NCBI GenBank assembly: GCA_016748015.1
Contig: JAAOMT010000664.1
Coordinates: forward strand, 490,786-554,785
Origin: Geosiphon pyriformis
Lineage: Eukaryota; Glomeromycota; Glomeromycetes; Archaeosporales; Geosiphonaceae
Length of the DNA: 64,000 bases
Direction: 5' to 3'
Position 1 is the first letter of the stretch. Each line of letters opens with the position of its first letter. A program made the position numbers and the translations under genes. Positions 11,864-24,464 of the stretch are shown piece by piece. The notes under the pieces were generated by a model, which was not told where the DNA came from, made no database searches, and was given only the letters and a program-made list of their open reading frames with translations.

Positions 11864-13998
11864 AAGACTTAAATAGTTCTGGAAATTTGGGTTTTGAGAA
11901 TACCCAGTTCCTGAATTCCACTGGTGGGATCCTAATTGTTGGTTGAAAAAATTGGGAATCAGTATATGAACTATTATTGCTGATCTCCAGTTTTGTTAAG
12001 TTATTCTTGGCCTTTGGTTTCCAAGTGATATTGAAACTAGATTTTGAGATGGTGTTTGAATTGGTTGGGACTGGTAGATTACTTGTGGCTATAATGGTTG
12101 ATAAATTATTAGGACAGTTGACTGATAAATTGGAAGTATGTATATTGGCTGCTACATTATTTGAGTGTAATTAGGTTGATATTGATCTTAATTTAAATGA
12201 TAGTTCAGGATTTGAAATCTGTGATCAGAGTTTCTGTATTGATTTTTCGATCATAAATTATTATAAAATTAATAGTCAGCTCTCAGGTGATCTTGTTTAC
12301 TACAGTTGTAGCAGATATGCATTTTTTGCTGTTCTAATTGATTATATGAGGAGAATAGATACAACTAATTTTGAAAATGATTCGCATTTTTCTGATTATT
12401 TTATTATTGTAGAGGTTAATAAATAGCTTGATTGTTAGTTAAATATTTCTCTAATTTCTGATTGATTGAGTCACTGAATTGCTTTAGCTTGGAATTCAAG
12501 TCAGATGATCTGTTCATTACTAGATTTATGGCTTGGATGTGGTTGGCTTTTAATTCAGCTAATTCTAAATTTCGGGTGTAGTTAATGGCATCCTGAAAAA
12601 TAGCTAGATGTAGTGAGTGTATGCATTGTAGTAAGCTGTTGTGCAACCCATAAATAAACTGATTTAAAATCTGGAGTACTGTAAAGTAGTTTGCATTAAT
12701 GGCCTGAATTTGATGCAGATTTCAGTGGAAGCATTCCAAGTAAGTTGTGACTGTTTCAGTATCTCCTTGCTTGATAGTAGTGAAATTAGTTACTAAGTGA
12801 TTAATACTATTATAATTGCTGAAATATTGTAGGAATGTGACTTTGAATGTATTAAATTTTTGGAATTTGTTTACAAGATTTTGGTACTAAGAATTGGCAG
12901 TGTTTTGTAGAAAGTATGGAATGGTTTGGTTTGCATTGCTTTAGTGTTGTTCCAGTTGTTGATGGTTATTGTTTTGGCTATATCATTGAGCCAAACTTGG
13001 GTGTTATCTTTTTCACTGGTAAATTTTTCCAATTTGGTAATAAGAGTATATATTATTGATGCTAGTAGTAGTTGTTGTTGTGGTTGTGGTTAAAGTTGCT
13101 GTTGTAGTAGCTGCTAGGGTGGTGGTGGCTGTTGCTGTTTGTTGATTGGTAGAACTGGTGGTAAATTGATCATGATTACTGGAGGTAAGTTTTGGAGAAT
13201 AATAAGAGCAGTATTTGAATTATTCTGCTTTTACTGAGTTGGAATAATTGGGGTTTGAATTTCCGTGTTTTTTGGAATCAGATTTTGACTATTAATTTCT
13301 TGATCACTATTTTCTTCTTTTTCAGAGTTGGTTATCTCCTAAGAATTAGTGGCTCCGAAATCTGGTTGCAATAGTAGTGATCAAATTTCTGCTGGCATTG
13401 GAAATTGCAATTTAAATCCCTTAAAATAATCACTATATGTTCCTAGTAACTCTGTTTTCTTTTGTTTACTTTGGAATGGGATTCTGTTCAATAGTATTGT
13501 TGTACTTGCAGTTAATGTGTCTATTATATTAATAGTGCTTTTGAGTGTGTGATGATATGATGGATTAGCAGATGAGTCAAATTTTTGTTTCTTTCAAGTA
13601 AGTAATTGTATTTGCTTTGGAGTTCTTACTGATGTTTGTAATTTTTTTTTCTCTTTGTTTGCAAAAGTGATGGGGAATTTTTGTTTAATGTATTTTTCAA
13701 TTTTTCTGTTTATTTCTGTAATTATTGGTGCAAATAAATGATTTTGTGATAATGTGATGTTTTGAAGTAGTTTACTAAAAAAATTGTTGAAGGTAGATTC
13801 TGAATCTTCTTGTCTTCTTAAGTAATATATAATTTTTTTATTGACATAGCAATTGAAAGCTGATTCTGCTGGCCAATTATTATTTGTTAATTCCAGATGA
13901 CTTTTGTAGTACTGGAATAAAAATTTTGCAAATCCCAAGTGGTTTGTCTCTGTTTTTTCTGATTCTGCCACTGTTTCAGATGGTTGTTGCTGGTGCTA
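11864..13998 (-). pseudogene. Element B Gag
   Basis: N-terminal part at 13971-13594 starts MAESEKTETNHLGFAKF, the same start as L (MAESEIIGANHLGFAKS), so this ATG is probably the real start. A Pro/Gln-rich region and the capsid-like region follow (open segment 12646-12416, with AINLVMNRSSDLNSKLKQF). The zinc knuckle near 12290-12340 reads CYNCSKQDHLRADY: CX2CX4HX4C with the last Cys changed to Tyr. Then a Gln/Tyr-rich linker to the protease. Frameshifts and stops break it. Confidence 0.85.
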
Positions 13999-14016
13999 GT
14001 TTTTTGTTAAATTAAA

Positions 14017-14033
14017 CCTTACAGGGAACACCA
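14017..14033 (-). other. Element B primer-binding site
   Basis: Read on the minus strand, TGGTGTTCCCTGTAAGG begins two bases after the LTR end (GTAACA, TT). It matches the C primer site except for C-to-T and G-to-A changes, and is complementary to a tRNA 3' end ending in CCA. The tRNA is not identified. Confidence 0.75.
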
Positions 14034-14035
14034 AA

Positions 14036-14752
14036 TGTTACAGATGATTATTTAGGGTCTCAATTCAACAAATTTATAACTTGATGCTAATTCACTTTGA
14101 TAATATTGGTGATATCCATAAGTTGTTTGTATCTGAAGGTTTTGGTTAAGTTTTTTGTATAATGAACAAAAATTCAATGGTTGTTTTGTTAATAGCTTCC
14201 TGGAATTACAATTCCATCAAATTTTTTTCTTAGTGTAATGGCTAGTAATCCTCTTGATAAGCTATTCTTAATTGAGTGTTCTACTCTTATTTCCAGGTCT
14301 TTTACCAGTCATTTTGATGTTAATAACTCCATGTATTAATTCTTTAATTAGTTAGTAATGACAAAAAATACAAAACAAAAGAAAATAAAGAAAATAAAGA
14401 AATAAAGTAATTTAAACTAAAGTAAGTAAGTTAGTATCTCATCAATAGCCATGATCAAGAGCTATTGTTTCAGTGTGATTAAGTATAGGTTACTATCAAC
14501 ATGAAATGTTGATAGTAGAGAATAAATTAAGATAGTAAATAGTTATTTATTGATATTTGTAATTTGGAAGATTGTTTAGATAAAATCTAAACTGCAAAGT
14601 CTGTTTTTTCTACTTCTAACACTATTGCTATATATACATAATTGAGATTTTTCAATTTCTTTAAGAGGAATTTTGGAATTCCATATTTACTATGGTTACT
14701 TTTAATTGGCTAATTTATATGCTAATATACTTCCTATATTCTAAGAGTAACA
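14036..14752 (-). repeat. 5' LTR of element B (717 bp)
   Basis: Minus-strand LTR running from TGTTAC (ending at 14752) to GTAACA (at 14036). Both leader hairpins are present (about 14440-14515), as is TATATATA near 14630. The cassette between CCAAT and TATA is short, with only a couple of GAATTCC-type units. Confidence 0.9.
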
Positions 14753-14982
14753 CTACCCATCTAGCAAATCTTTAATAACTAATAATAGTTTTTCAAATAC
14801 TACCAATAACAGCACCAGAAGCCAAAGAAAATAATTCAGTTTTTATTTAATTAGTCTAGTTTTTAAAAACAAGTAATCCAATAAAAAATGATTGTTTTGC
14901 TTTAAAAACTAACAAAAATCTGCCAAAAGGCACCATATTTGACAACACAATCAGTGGTTGATCTTGGCTTATCTTAAATAAC
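14753..14982. other. AT-rich spacer right of element B
   Basis: No coding signal seen. CTAC at 14753-14756 is the candidate target duplication of B; its partner should lie left of the window. Confidence 0.5.
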
Positions 14983-15400
14983 ATGCTGAATAATACAGTA
15001 GAGATCTTATCTAAGATTTCAGTAGGAACCACAAAGAGATTTAATGTAATAATAACAGAGACAAGTAACTGTCTTCATTTTTTTGAATCTTTGGTTTTTT
15101 TGACCATTTTGTTTAAAAAAATAATACTAACAGCACTAAGTGTAAAAGCTATGGTAAAAAAAACCAGCTTATTAACTGGTTTGTTATTAAAAACTTTTGG
15201 GCTCTTGAAAAGAATAGAAACAATACTGGAATTAACCCAAGTGTGTCTTTTTAAGAGAACTTTGACAGACAAAAAACCAGCCAAAAATGAAAAAAATGCT
15301 TTAGTGGCCATTAAAGACAGCTTTTCACTATTAATATTCAAAAAAAATGTAGCCAAAATATTATGTTTAGTCACTTTAATAACAGAGAAACTTTCTTGTA
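14983..15400 (-). pseudogene. Decayed LINE-type ORF1 fragment (tentative)
   Basis: The minus strand reads SPKVFNNKPVNKLVF, then LNKMVKKTKDSKK, a stop, and LNLFVVPTEILDKIS. I recognise SPKVFNNxPVNKLVF and NPFVVPNEILxxIS as runs that recur in predicted proteins of arbuscular mycorrhizal fungi, which I take to be ORF1/gag-like proteins of non-LTR retrotransposons. This is from memory only. The stop between the two runs falls where Trp is expected (TGG to TGA). An upstream part (MATKAFFSFLAGFLSVK) is also open. The 149-codon open stretch on the plus strand here is its shadow. Confidence 0.5.
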
Positions 15401-15432
15401 TTGAAACTTTATTAGTTACTATAAAAAAATAA

Positions 15433-17769
15433 TGAATACAGCTTTTTTATTCTTTACTTTAGTCATGATTATAAAGTTAAGAAGACAAAAAGCTTTTTTT
15501 TTTATATTATTACATAATACTTATGTTTTTTTAATAGTTTTAGATTGGTTTTTTTATTTGAATAACAATAAAATGTTTTTTATATAACTTTAAAAAAAAT
15601 TTTTTTTAAATTCTAATTAAGTAGTTTAGAATTACTGTTATAAACAGTTAAAATATAACCAAATTTTTTATACTTGGCATATTTAAAAGAAAATAAACTA
15701 GTTCAAACTAAATTAATGTTTCTAAAAACAAGAATTAAATAAATAATAATATCTTTAACAATAGTAGACTTAAAATACATAACAATATAGCATACTTATA
15801 TATAGAAAACAGAATTGTAAAAAATAAAGCACATTTTTTTATTATAAAACTAGATTAAGCTTAAAAAATTATAAACAGTTGTGCTTATTAATAGAGAATA
15901 TAATAACAGTTTTTCAGATCTTATATATATTTATTAGTATTGGCTTTAATAATTCATACCAAATTCTTTTTTAATAAGATTAACTATTTGGTTACAATTA
16001 GACTAGTGATTTTAAAATTCTTAAACTTAACCAAAGTTTTTTGTTAAAAATTAATAAGCTGTATTTTAATAGAAACAATTTTGTCAAATTTAAATAATAT
16101 TGATTTAATTGTTAATTTAAAAAAATTTATTGGAATTTTTTTAATTATTATTTTCTAATTTGATCTAATATTGATTTTTTTGATTGACATTAATTAAAAT
16201 TTTCTCTTTTATAACTAGCTGCTTAATAACTTTAAGACTAAATTTAGATATAAACAATATTTTAATAACATCTTAAAATTTTAAAAAAATTAATACTTTC
16301 TTAAAACTATTAATATTATAGAAAAGTTTTTTTATAAACTTGAGTTTGTTATTTAAAATTTTGTTAAATATGGCCAAGAAATTAACATTTAACATATATA
16401 TAACTTTACTGAATTAAAGCTTTTTTTTCTTGATATAAGTATTTGAATATAGAATAAATTTAGCCAACAGAAGAAAAAAGATCTATAATATTTACTATTA
16501 TCTTTAAAACCAAAATTATATAATCTAAAAAAAAAGATTACCACTTTATTAAAATTAAATTGCTTTATTTTTAGAGTATTGATGTAAAAATTCAAAAACT
16601 TATTACTTTTACTCTTAATATTATAATTAATATTATATATAACTAAGTTTTTTATTATATTATTAAAAAAATATTCATATTTTTAAACTAATTAACATTA
16701 TATAAAGATAATTTAAACTTTAAATCTGTTTTATTATTTAAGTATTTTACCTTACCAATTAACACTTTAAATTTCTATACCAAATTTCTACTTACTAAAT
16801 TTAAGACAATACTTTTAGCTAATTTTTTTTTAGATATTATACTATTAATAATAACTGTAAGATTCTAATTAAACCAAACCAATTTTTCAAAATAGGTTTA
16901 ATTTAAGTTTGGCATTGAATTTTTTTAACAAGTTTAAGTTCAGTTTAAATCTGATTCAAAATTTATGAATTTGTTCAAGTTTGATGAAATTAAAAAAATA
17001 TATAACTTGTACTACTTGTTTATTAATTATTATTTTGTTTAATTATTATAATCAATTAAAGAAATATATAAAACTATGCATATATAACAACTTTACTTTT
17101 CAACTTACCAAAATAAATTTATTGTTGGCATTATCCAATATTATTGAAGATTCAAAATTCGAAATAATAGAATTTAATAACCCAAATAATTTAAATATTG
17201 ATATATTTGGTAAACATAATTTTCAAAATAAAATATAAGACTATTTTAATAAATTTGAATAGATAAAAAAAAAACAGCTAAATGTACAGTCTTAAAATAT
17301 GTGTATAAACCATTTTTTTATAGAACTACAAGCACTACCAAATTTTTATAGTACTATTTAGAGACTTCCTACCAAACAGTATATGTTATAACAAAAAATA
17401 TCATAAAAAAAGACAAAATATCTAAAAAGATTATAAGTTAATTAAAAAAATGATTTAACAAATAAAATTGTTATTTTTTTTATAATTTTTGGCCAATCTA
17501 ACTAAAAAATTGCTTTAGTTTTTTGTAGTAACTGCTATTAACATTAATAATAAAAAACTTCATAATATGATTACTATTTGGCTTATCAATTGTTAATAAC
17601 CACTTTTTATAGTAAAAAATCTTAAATTAATCAAAATATTTTAATATTTGAACTTTATTTCTTAATCTGTTTGTGTTGATACAATTAAGAATAAAATCAT
17701 AGAACTTTATGTCTTAAGTAAACAAAAATTAAGAATAAGTATTATCTTTATTATAAAATATATATTTTT
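15433..17769. other. AT-rich DNA without recognisable genes
   Basis: Long A/T runs, almost no CpG, no open stretch with protein-like composition. Probably very old transposon debris; nothing further can be supported. Confidence 0.5.
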
Positions 17770-19330
17770 TTACTTATATTTATAACATAATAGGCATACT
17801 TAGATATTATTAAGTTCAAAATTTTTTTTACATCAAATTTTTAGAGATATTTTAATAACAAAGTCTTTGTTTCTATTATCACTAATTATATTAATAATAA
17901 TTGAAACTTTTAATAAACAATAATTGATTTTGGATTAATAAGTAGATAACATAATAAAATAGATATTGCAAATATATTTTTTAAAGTATTAAAAGATTAT
18001 AAAATTACATTAAAAGTATGTACATATATTTTTGCATAAATTTAAGTCAGTTAATAACCAATAATGAAATTGATATATTATATAGCATATTAGTATTATT
18101 TAAGACTCAGAGTTATTATAGTGCTTATATTATTAAAAATTGTATTTTCTCAATATTGGCTTAAATTGGTTTTTATTATTGTTTCAAAGCTGAATTTTTG
18201 GTATTAGCATCATCAAAAACTTAGAGTTATTATAGTGTTTATATTATCAAAAACTGCATTTTTTTAATATTAGCTTAAATAGTTTTTATTATAGTTTTAA
18301 GCTGAATTTTCAGCCAAAAAATTAAGAAAGAAATTTAAAAAAAAGTTATATTCACTTTTTTTTTATACAAGTTTATCATTAATTTTATTAGTTATAATCT
18401 AATTTTTTTTTAACAGTTTCTTATTATTAATCTTAATAATACTGCAAATAATAGTACTTTTGTAAAAAAGTTAGCAAAAAAATTAAAAAAAAAAAACATT
18501 CAATAAAACTTGAAGAATCTTTAATTTTAATGCTTTAATTATATTCTAAACTTGACAGTATAAACAGCCCTAAATAAAATAAAGAATAATGTTTTTAAGA
18601 TATTTGTTAAAAACCCAAACCAAATATATTTATTTAAAATTTTTCTAATGTAAACTTTATATAAATTAAAGATTAAAAAACTTAACTCTGTAATTTATAT
18701 CTTGCCCTAATGTTTTGAGCTTCTTAAATACTGTTTGTAATATATGTTAAATTAAATACTGTAAACTTATTCTGAATTGTTCTACCTGATGGAATTTTAT
18801 TTATAAATAAGTTATCTCTTAAATTAGCAAGTTGTTTATTTTTAATTCTGTATATTTAAATACAAAAATTTTAACTATAAATTTATAGGCATTAAACACT
18901 CTTACTAGCACTTATATTGACTTCTATTAATATGTCATTTCACATAATTAGTAGACTGTCTTTGATAAAATTGCTAAATTTTTTGAACTATTTAAGAATA
19001 TTATAGTCAAAATATCAATTAATTTAAATAATACTGTCTCTTTGATTATTCCTTTTTTTAATATCATTTTTAATCACGTTAAAAACATGGTTAATAATAA
19101 TGAATTTAATAAAACATTATAATCTTAATTGTATTTATTTAGTAATTTATTTAACATATTTAATATTAGATCTATTATTTGTCATGATGACTAAGGCAGT
19201 AAGAAAAAAGTTGATTGAATATTACTCTAAAACAAATACAACTGTAATGTTTTGTACTGCATTGGATCCAAAGAGAAAATTTTATTATTTTATAAAAAAA
19301 AATTTTCAAATAATAATATTAATAAAATAA
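17770..19330 (+). pseudogene. Decayed hAT-family transposase
   Basis: Plus-strand fragments in several frames show hAT landmarks. Near 17866: FVSIITNYINNN, a stop where Trp is usual, then TIIDFGLI, HNKIDIANIFFKVLKDY, KITLKVC, matching the DDE region of hAT transposases. Near 18770: NCST, stop, WNF, the TRWNS landmark with Arg lost. Near 18985-19090: FFELFKNIIVKISINLN and VSLIIPFFNIIFNHV. At 19190-19290: KKLIEYYSKTNTTVM and ALDPKRKF, the start of the C-terminal dimerisation region. The end is cut near 19330. No terminal repeats were identified. A 114-bp duplication interrupts it. Confidence 0.75.
18102..18329. repeat. Two-copy tandem duplication, about 114-bp period
   Basis: AGAGTTATTATAGTG...GCTGAATTTT occurs at 18109 and again 114 bp later, with scattered C/T and A/G differences. 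It sits inside the hAT remnant and has no coding sense. Confidence 0.75.
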
Positions 19331-19431
19331 AAAAATTATAAATTATTAATTTGTTTAAACAGTTTTATTTTCCAACTCTTACACAATAAATAAATCTTTA
19401 GAATATGTACTTTTTTTAAAATAGAGTACAT

Positions 19432-20253
19432 TATTATAGATGATTATTTGGGGTGTCAAGTCAAATAACAAATCTGTAACTTGGTGCTGGGTTGGTATTC
19501 TGGTGTCAATATCTGAAGGTTTTGTTGTGGAGTATTTTGTATAATAGACAGAGATTTAAGTGTTGTCTTTCCCATAGCCTCTTGGAATTGCAATTCTGTC
19601 GAATTTTTTTCTCAGCATAGTGGCTGGTAATCTTGGCAGAGATGCCCTTCTGGTAAGCTATTCTTAAATTCTCAATTCCTATACCCTTCCTTTGGAGTCT
19701 TTTACCAGGCTATCCTTGATGTCAATAACTCAGCACTTAATTTTTAATCAGTTTAGTAAAACCAATGAAATGACAAAACAAAGAAAATAAAAGAAAAAAT
19801 AAAGAAATAAATGAAAGCAATTGCAAATTAGTATCTCATCAATAGCCATGATCAAGAGCTATTGTTCTCATGTGATTAAGTATCACTTACTATCAACATG
19901 AAGTGTTGATAGTGAAGAGTGGATTAAGATGATGAATAATTATTTATTGATATTTGTGAATAGAAGATTGCTTAGATCAAATCTAAACTAAGAGGTCTGT
20001 TTTTTCTACTTCTAATACTACTGCTATATATACATAATTTGGGTTCTACAAAATCACTCACATTCCCAAGTGATGTGCTATAATTTTTTAAGCAATGTGC
20101 CATATTTTCTTGATATCGCTCCACATTGCTGAGCAATGTGCTATACTTTCTGACATTGCTCCACATTGCTGAGCAATGTGCTCATGTGCTAACTACTATT
20201 CTTCTATTGGTCTCCTATTTTCCTATATCTGTTTTTTTTTTCTATGAGTAATA
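19432..20253 (-). repeat. 3' LTR of element C (822 bp)
   Basis: Ends are TATTAC...GTAATA, both terminal dinucleotides hit by transitions. Carries the palindrome-type cassette with one repeat unit fewer than the 5' LTR. Hairpins at 19840-19864 and 19889-19913. Confidence 0.92.
20030..20210 (-). promoter_or_regulatory. LTR promoter with palindromic AGCAATGTG cassette (type 2)
   Basis: On the minus strand: CCAAT (fwd ATTGG at 20206-20210), then repeats centred on the perfect palindrome CACATTGCTGAGCAATGTG (two exact copies, further ones decayed), then TATATATA near 20025-20032. The position matches the GAATTCC cassette of type 1 LTRs exactly, but the sequence is unrelated. Confidence 0.6.
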
Positions 20254-22340
20254 TTATCTCCTCTTTTTTAATATTAAGCTCTGTCGAAATCTTTGTTTTG
20301 AATTAATTCTAATACTTCTTTTTCAAGTATTGTTTGTTTGACTTTGTTTCTTATGTCTTCCACTTGTGTATTGTTCATTCTTCCCCATTGGTTAATGATT
20401 ATGGTTTCCATGTTAGAGTGTAATAGTATTTCTGAATAGTTTTAAAATATGTTGTGTAGTCGGTACATTGTTCTAACATGTAGTGTTGAATTTATTTTCT
20501 TTCTGGTAAATTCTTCAATTTGTTGTATTATGTCTTGGTTGAATATTCTCTTGAATTTGTTGATATACAACTCCTGAATATTCAACTTCCGACCTAACTA
20601 GTAATAACAGTATGATATTGGAAGTTGTTCTGTCCATTGCTTCCAATTCTCTTTTGTAAGTTTTTCTGTTAGTGCTATAATAGGTATTTTCTCAAACATG
20701 TTCTTTACTTTTTTTATTATGTTATTTGACCAGTTTTTATTATTCTTTGGTATCTGCTAATATGATGTGTTCTTTGTCTTTCTTTTAGTGTTTTGATAGC
20801 AAATTGTTTAGTTGTTAATGATAATTTCTATGTTTAACTGTTGTTGACTTAAGGCCTGGAATAGTTGTTAAGCTATAGTGTGAATATGACCTGGTATTTT
20901 CATTTTCTTGATTGCTTTTGTCATGTATACTGTGTCTTTATATACTCTTTGATTGTTTGATTTTACATGTTTGGTTCAATAACTATAATTGGTTCCTAAT
21001 CTCATAGAATCTCATCTGGTTGAACTAGTATTCTTTGTACTCCTAGTTGTGGAATATTATTGGTAAATGATGATGCTATCTGATGATATTGTTTTAGTTA
21101 ATCACCATGTGCTGCTTTGGCTAAGATTTTGTTGTCCCATCTTAATTTGTAAGCTCTATTTCCAAGAATTTCTTTAATGTGAAATAGTCTATCCCATTTG
21201 GAATCAAGTTTTCCACTCCATTCTTTTTCTACTTTAGTATAATGTAGAAGTACTTTGTCTCTAATCTTGAATTCAACTGGTTTGTCTAATAATTGATTAT
21301 CGTGTTTCTCTTTTTGTTTCTTTTGTGACTTTTGTATATTGTCAGCTGTTTTTTGTCGTCTGTTTTCTAATGTTTTTATTAAGTCATATGTTCTTCTCAA
21401 CAATGTTTCTTGAAAATTATCTTCTGTTATTGGTTCAGTTGGATATGTATTGACCTTTATCTCAACTGGTAATGTTGCTGTTTTACTGTATACTAATTCA
21501 AATGGTGTTGCTTATGTGGTATCTTGCTTTATTGTCTGATAAGCAAATAATACTAATGGTATGAACAAATCCCATTCGTCTTGGTTTTCTTGACTGATTT
21601 TGGTAATTGCTTTACACAATGTTCTATTGAATCTTTTAACTAGTTCATTGGTTTGTGGATAATATGGCGATGATAATGGTCTTTTAATTCTAAATTTTTG
21701 ACTTAATTTTGCCAGTGTTCTGTTCACAAAGTGAGTTCCTTGATCTAATAATAGTTTTTTTGGACATCCATATTGACAAATCAAATCTTGATAAACGAAT
21801 TTGGCAATGGATTTTGTATCTGCTCTTTGAATGGCTTTTGCTTCTGGCCATTTGGTGAGATAGTCCATGGCTACTGTGATATATCTGTTGTCTCTGCTGG
21901 TGATTGTTAATGGTCTGACTAAGTCAATTCCAATGCAATCAAATAGTTGTCCCATTTTGATTGGTCTTAATAGTTTACTTTCCTCTTCTTTGACAAGCAT
22001 CACAATTTTGCACGTATTGAATGATGTCTGGATATATTGCTGGCCAATAGTATTTTTTTCTGGTTCTTTCCATGGTTGCTTCTTTGTAAAAATGCTCTGC
22101 TGTTAGGTCTGAATACATATTGAATAATATTGTCTCTTTCTCTGGTTCTGTGATTACTCTGGTTGGTTGATCTGGATTTCTCTTGTTTTTCCAGTAAAGT
22201 ATATTTTGATGGTTGATAAAATATTTGAATTGTTGTTTTATGTCTCTTTGTTCTTTTTGAGATAATTTCTTCTTGAACAATTGAGTTTTTATATAATGTT
22301 GTAGTTGTTGGTATTTTTGTATATTCATCTTTTGTTATAT
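20254..22340 (-). pseudogene. Element C integrase and C-terminal tail
   Basis: H2C2 region at 22328-21975: NMYSDLTAEHFYKEA then CDACQRRGK; both Cys and one His are visible. The DDE core (22003-21512) shows GIDLVRP, LLLDQGTHF and ELVKRFNRTLC; the third acidic residue is Lys as in A. Barrel domain at 21403-21098 (KIRDKVLLHY). The tail runs to the polypurine tract. A frameshift near 21990 separates the zinc and catalytic parts. Integrase would insert cDNA into the genome; this copy cannot. Confidence 0.9.
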
Positions 22341-23750
22341 TTTTGGGTTGGAATGTTTTTAGATTTGTCTTATTTGTAACAATCTGTCAGTATTTCCATT
22401 ATTTTTTCCCTTTTTATAATGTACTGTATAGTTAAATGGCAAAAGTTCTATTTTCCATCTGGCATGGCAATTATCTGCAAATTTTTGTTTCTGAATTGAA
22501 GTCAGTTCCTTGTGATCCATGTATATTTTAAACTTTTGGCTTAAGTATTTTCTCCATTTCATAACTGTCCAATAGATTGCTAAGTGTTCCAGTGCTGGAG
22601 TTCCATAGTTCTTTTCAGCTGGACTTAAGCTTCTACTGGCATAAGCTACTGGATGTTCTCTTTTATCTGGTTCTTTTTGCAATAGTACTGCTCTCAATGC
22701 TTGATCTGATACATTTGTAGTGATGATAAATAGTTTGCTGTGGTCTGGATACATCAACATTGGAGTTTGAATAAGCTTTCTTCTCAATATGTCAAATGTT
22801 TTTTGTTGAGCTTCAGTCCATTTATACTTTACATTCTTAGTTTGTAGCTAGTGAAGTGGCTGAGCTAGTTTGGAAAAATCTTTGATGAAGTGGCAATAAT
22901 AGTCTGCAAATCCCAAAAATGCTCTTAGTTCTGGTAAGTTTGTTGGTACTGGAAAGTTCTTTACTATTGCAATCTTATCTGAATTTGTTTTAATACCATC
23001 TTTGCTTACAACATGTTCCAAAAACTTGAGTTCAGTTTTTCCAAAGAAACACTTTGTTGTATTTAGTTTCAATCCAGCTCTTCTTAGTCTTTCAAACATC
23101 TACTGGAAGTGATACAGATGATCATCAAATGTTTTTGAGAATACATTGGTGTCATCTAAGTATATGACTACTGATTTCCATAGTAGTTCAGTATATACAA
23201 TTTTTATGAGCCATTGGAATGTTGCTGAAGCGTTCATCAAACCAAATGGCATGACTTTAAATTCGAAATTCTTTTCTCTTGTTGTAAATGCAGTCTTTTC
23301 TTTATTGGCTGAATCCATGGCTACTTGCCAGTAGCCACTATCTAGATCCAGTGTCGAGAACCATTTGTTTTCTTCAAAAGTATCGAATAGTTCTTGGATC
23401 TTTGAAGTTGGGTAGCTGTCTTTTTTGGTTACTCCATTCAATTTCCGATAATCTACACAAAAGCAAATTTTTCCATTTTTCTTCTGGACTAGTACCACTG
23501 GTGATGACCATGGACTCATTGATGGCTGAATTAGCCCATTGTCAAGCATCCAATTGATTTCTTGACAAATGATTTCATGGCTAACTGGTGGTACTCTGTA
23601 TGCTCTTTGTTTAATTGGCATTGTATCTCCAGTTTTGATCTGATGTTGGATGATGTTGGTGCAGCCAAATTCATTTTCACTAGCAAAGATGTCATTGAAG
23701 TTGCTGAGTAACATCTTTAGTTACATCTGTTGGAGTGGGTTTAGATTTTC
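22341..23750 (-). pseudogene. Element C reverse transcriptase and RNase H
   Basis: RT at 23714-22848: VDYRKLNGVTKKDSYP, LDLDSGYWQVAMD, VMPFGLMNASATFQ and intact YLDD (fwd 23151-23162). RNase H at 22787-22359: FIITTNVSDQAL (first Asp changed to Asn) and KREHPVAYASRSL, ending KKGKNNGNTDRLLQIRQI. All pieces are in one frame, separated only by stops at Gln or Trp positions, so damage here is point mutation, not indels. FADYYCHFIKDF replaces the usual FxxYYRRFIKDF. Confidence 0.92.
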
Positions 23751-24464
23751 CATATTTATTTGTTCCAATTGTTCTGGTTGGAGCAGATAGCATTCACTTT
23801 ATCCGTAGATGGTTTGTGATGTGATGTTCACATATTCACACAGTTGTGGAAAATCTGGAATGTGGTTTGGTGGTTGATCCTCAATTTTAGTGGTTAAATA
23901 TCCAATGATGGTTCCCTTTGGTATTTCAATGACATTTCCAGTTGTGTTGTGGATGGGAATTTTAATATTTTTGGGACTATTGGCTAAGATAATTTCTCCT
24001 TTGTCAACAATTTTTTCCTCTGTCATATTGACTGATATATCTATTCTACCCATTGATCCAAATCCCTGTATCCCTCTAGCTGTAATCTCTAATTTCTCTC
24101 TGTTTCCCACTGACACTAATTGAGTTATTTTCACCAGAGATAGAAATATTGCCTATGCTATCTTTTCATTTAAATCTATGGTATATGCCTTTTTTGAATC
24201 ATTTTGTAGCATAGCAATAATATTTCCTATGTATTCTGTGTCAATTATTCCTCTTCTAATGTTAATTCACTTTTTTGCTAAACTACTCTTGGATGCTAGT
24301 TGAACCATTGTTGTTGCTGGAATTTCCAGTGCTATTTTCAGATTGATGCAAGTGTGCGAATGTGGTTTTAATTTGATGGAATTTTTCTCTGGATATTTCA
24401 GATCAAACCCTGCATTGGTATCATGCATGCATTCTGGCATAATATCTTCATCATTATCACTAAA
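23751..24464 (-). pseudogene. Element C dUTPase and shortened linker
   Basis: Motif 2 region KSSLAKK, motif 3 RRGIIDTEYIGNI (Gly to Glu), motif 4 KIA-stop-AIFL, and the best-preserved motif 5 in the window (RGIQGFGSMGRID). The linker to RT is about 60 residues shorter than in A, B or H: GEIILANSPKNIKIPI joins two parts that are far apart in the others, an internal deletion. Confidence 0.85.

Larger units (their letters stand above)
6035..14752 (-). mobile_element. Element B: Ty3-like dUTPase LTR retrotransposon, 3' end cut
   Basis: Reads right to left: 5' LTR 14036-14752, primer site, gag, protease, Cys-rich domain, dUTPase, RT, RNase H, integrase, and part of the C-terminal tail, ending abruptly against LTR M at 6035. 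The tail at the break matches element A near 4105-4160, so the remaining tail and 3' LTR should lie left of M, outside the window. Right flank is CTAC followed by unrelated AT-rich DNA. Frames shift several times and active sites are mutated; the copy is dead. Confidence 0.92.

Noticed and set aside
14983-15432. 149-codon open stretch on the plus strand
   Set aside because: It is the complement of the LINE ORF1-like fragment, whose minus-strand reading has the recognisable motif; the plus reading has no known pattern.
16981-17238. 85-codon plus-strand open stretch
   Set aside because: Ile/Asn/Leu-rich composition expected by chance in such AT-rich DNA; no motif, no neighbours.
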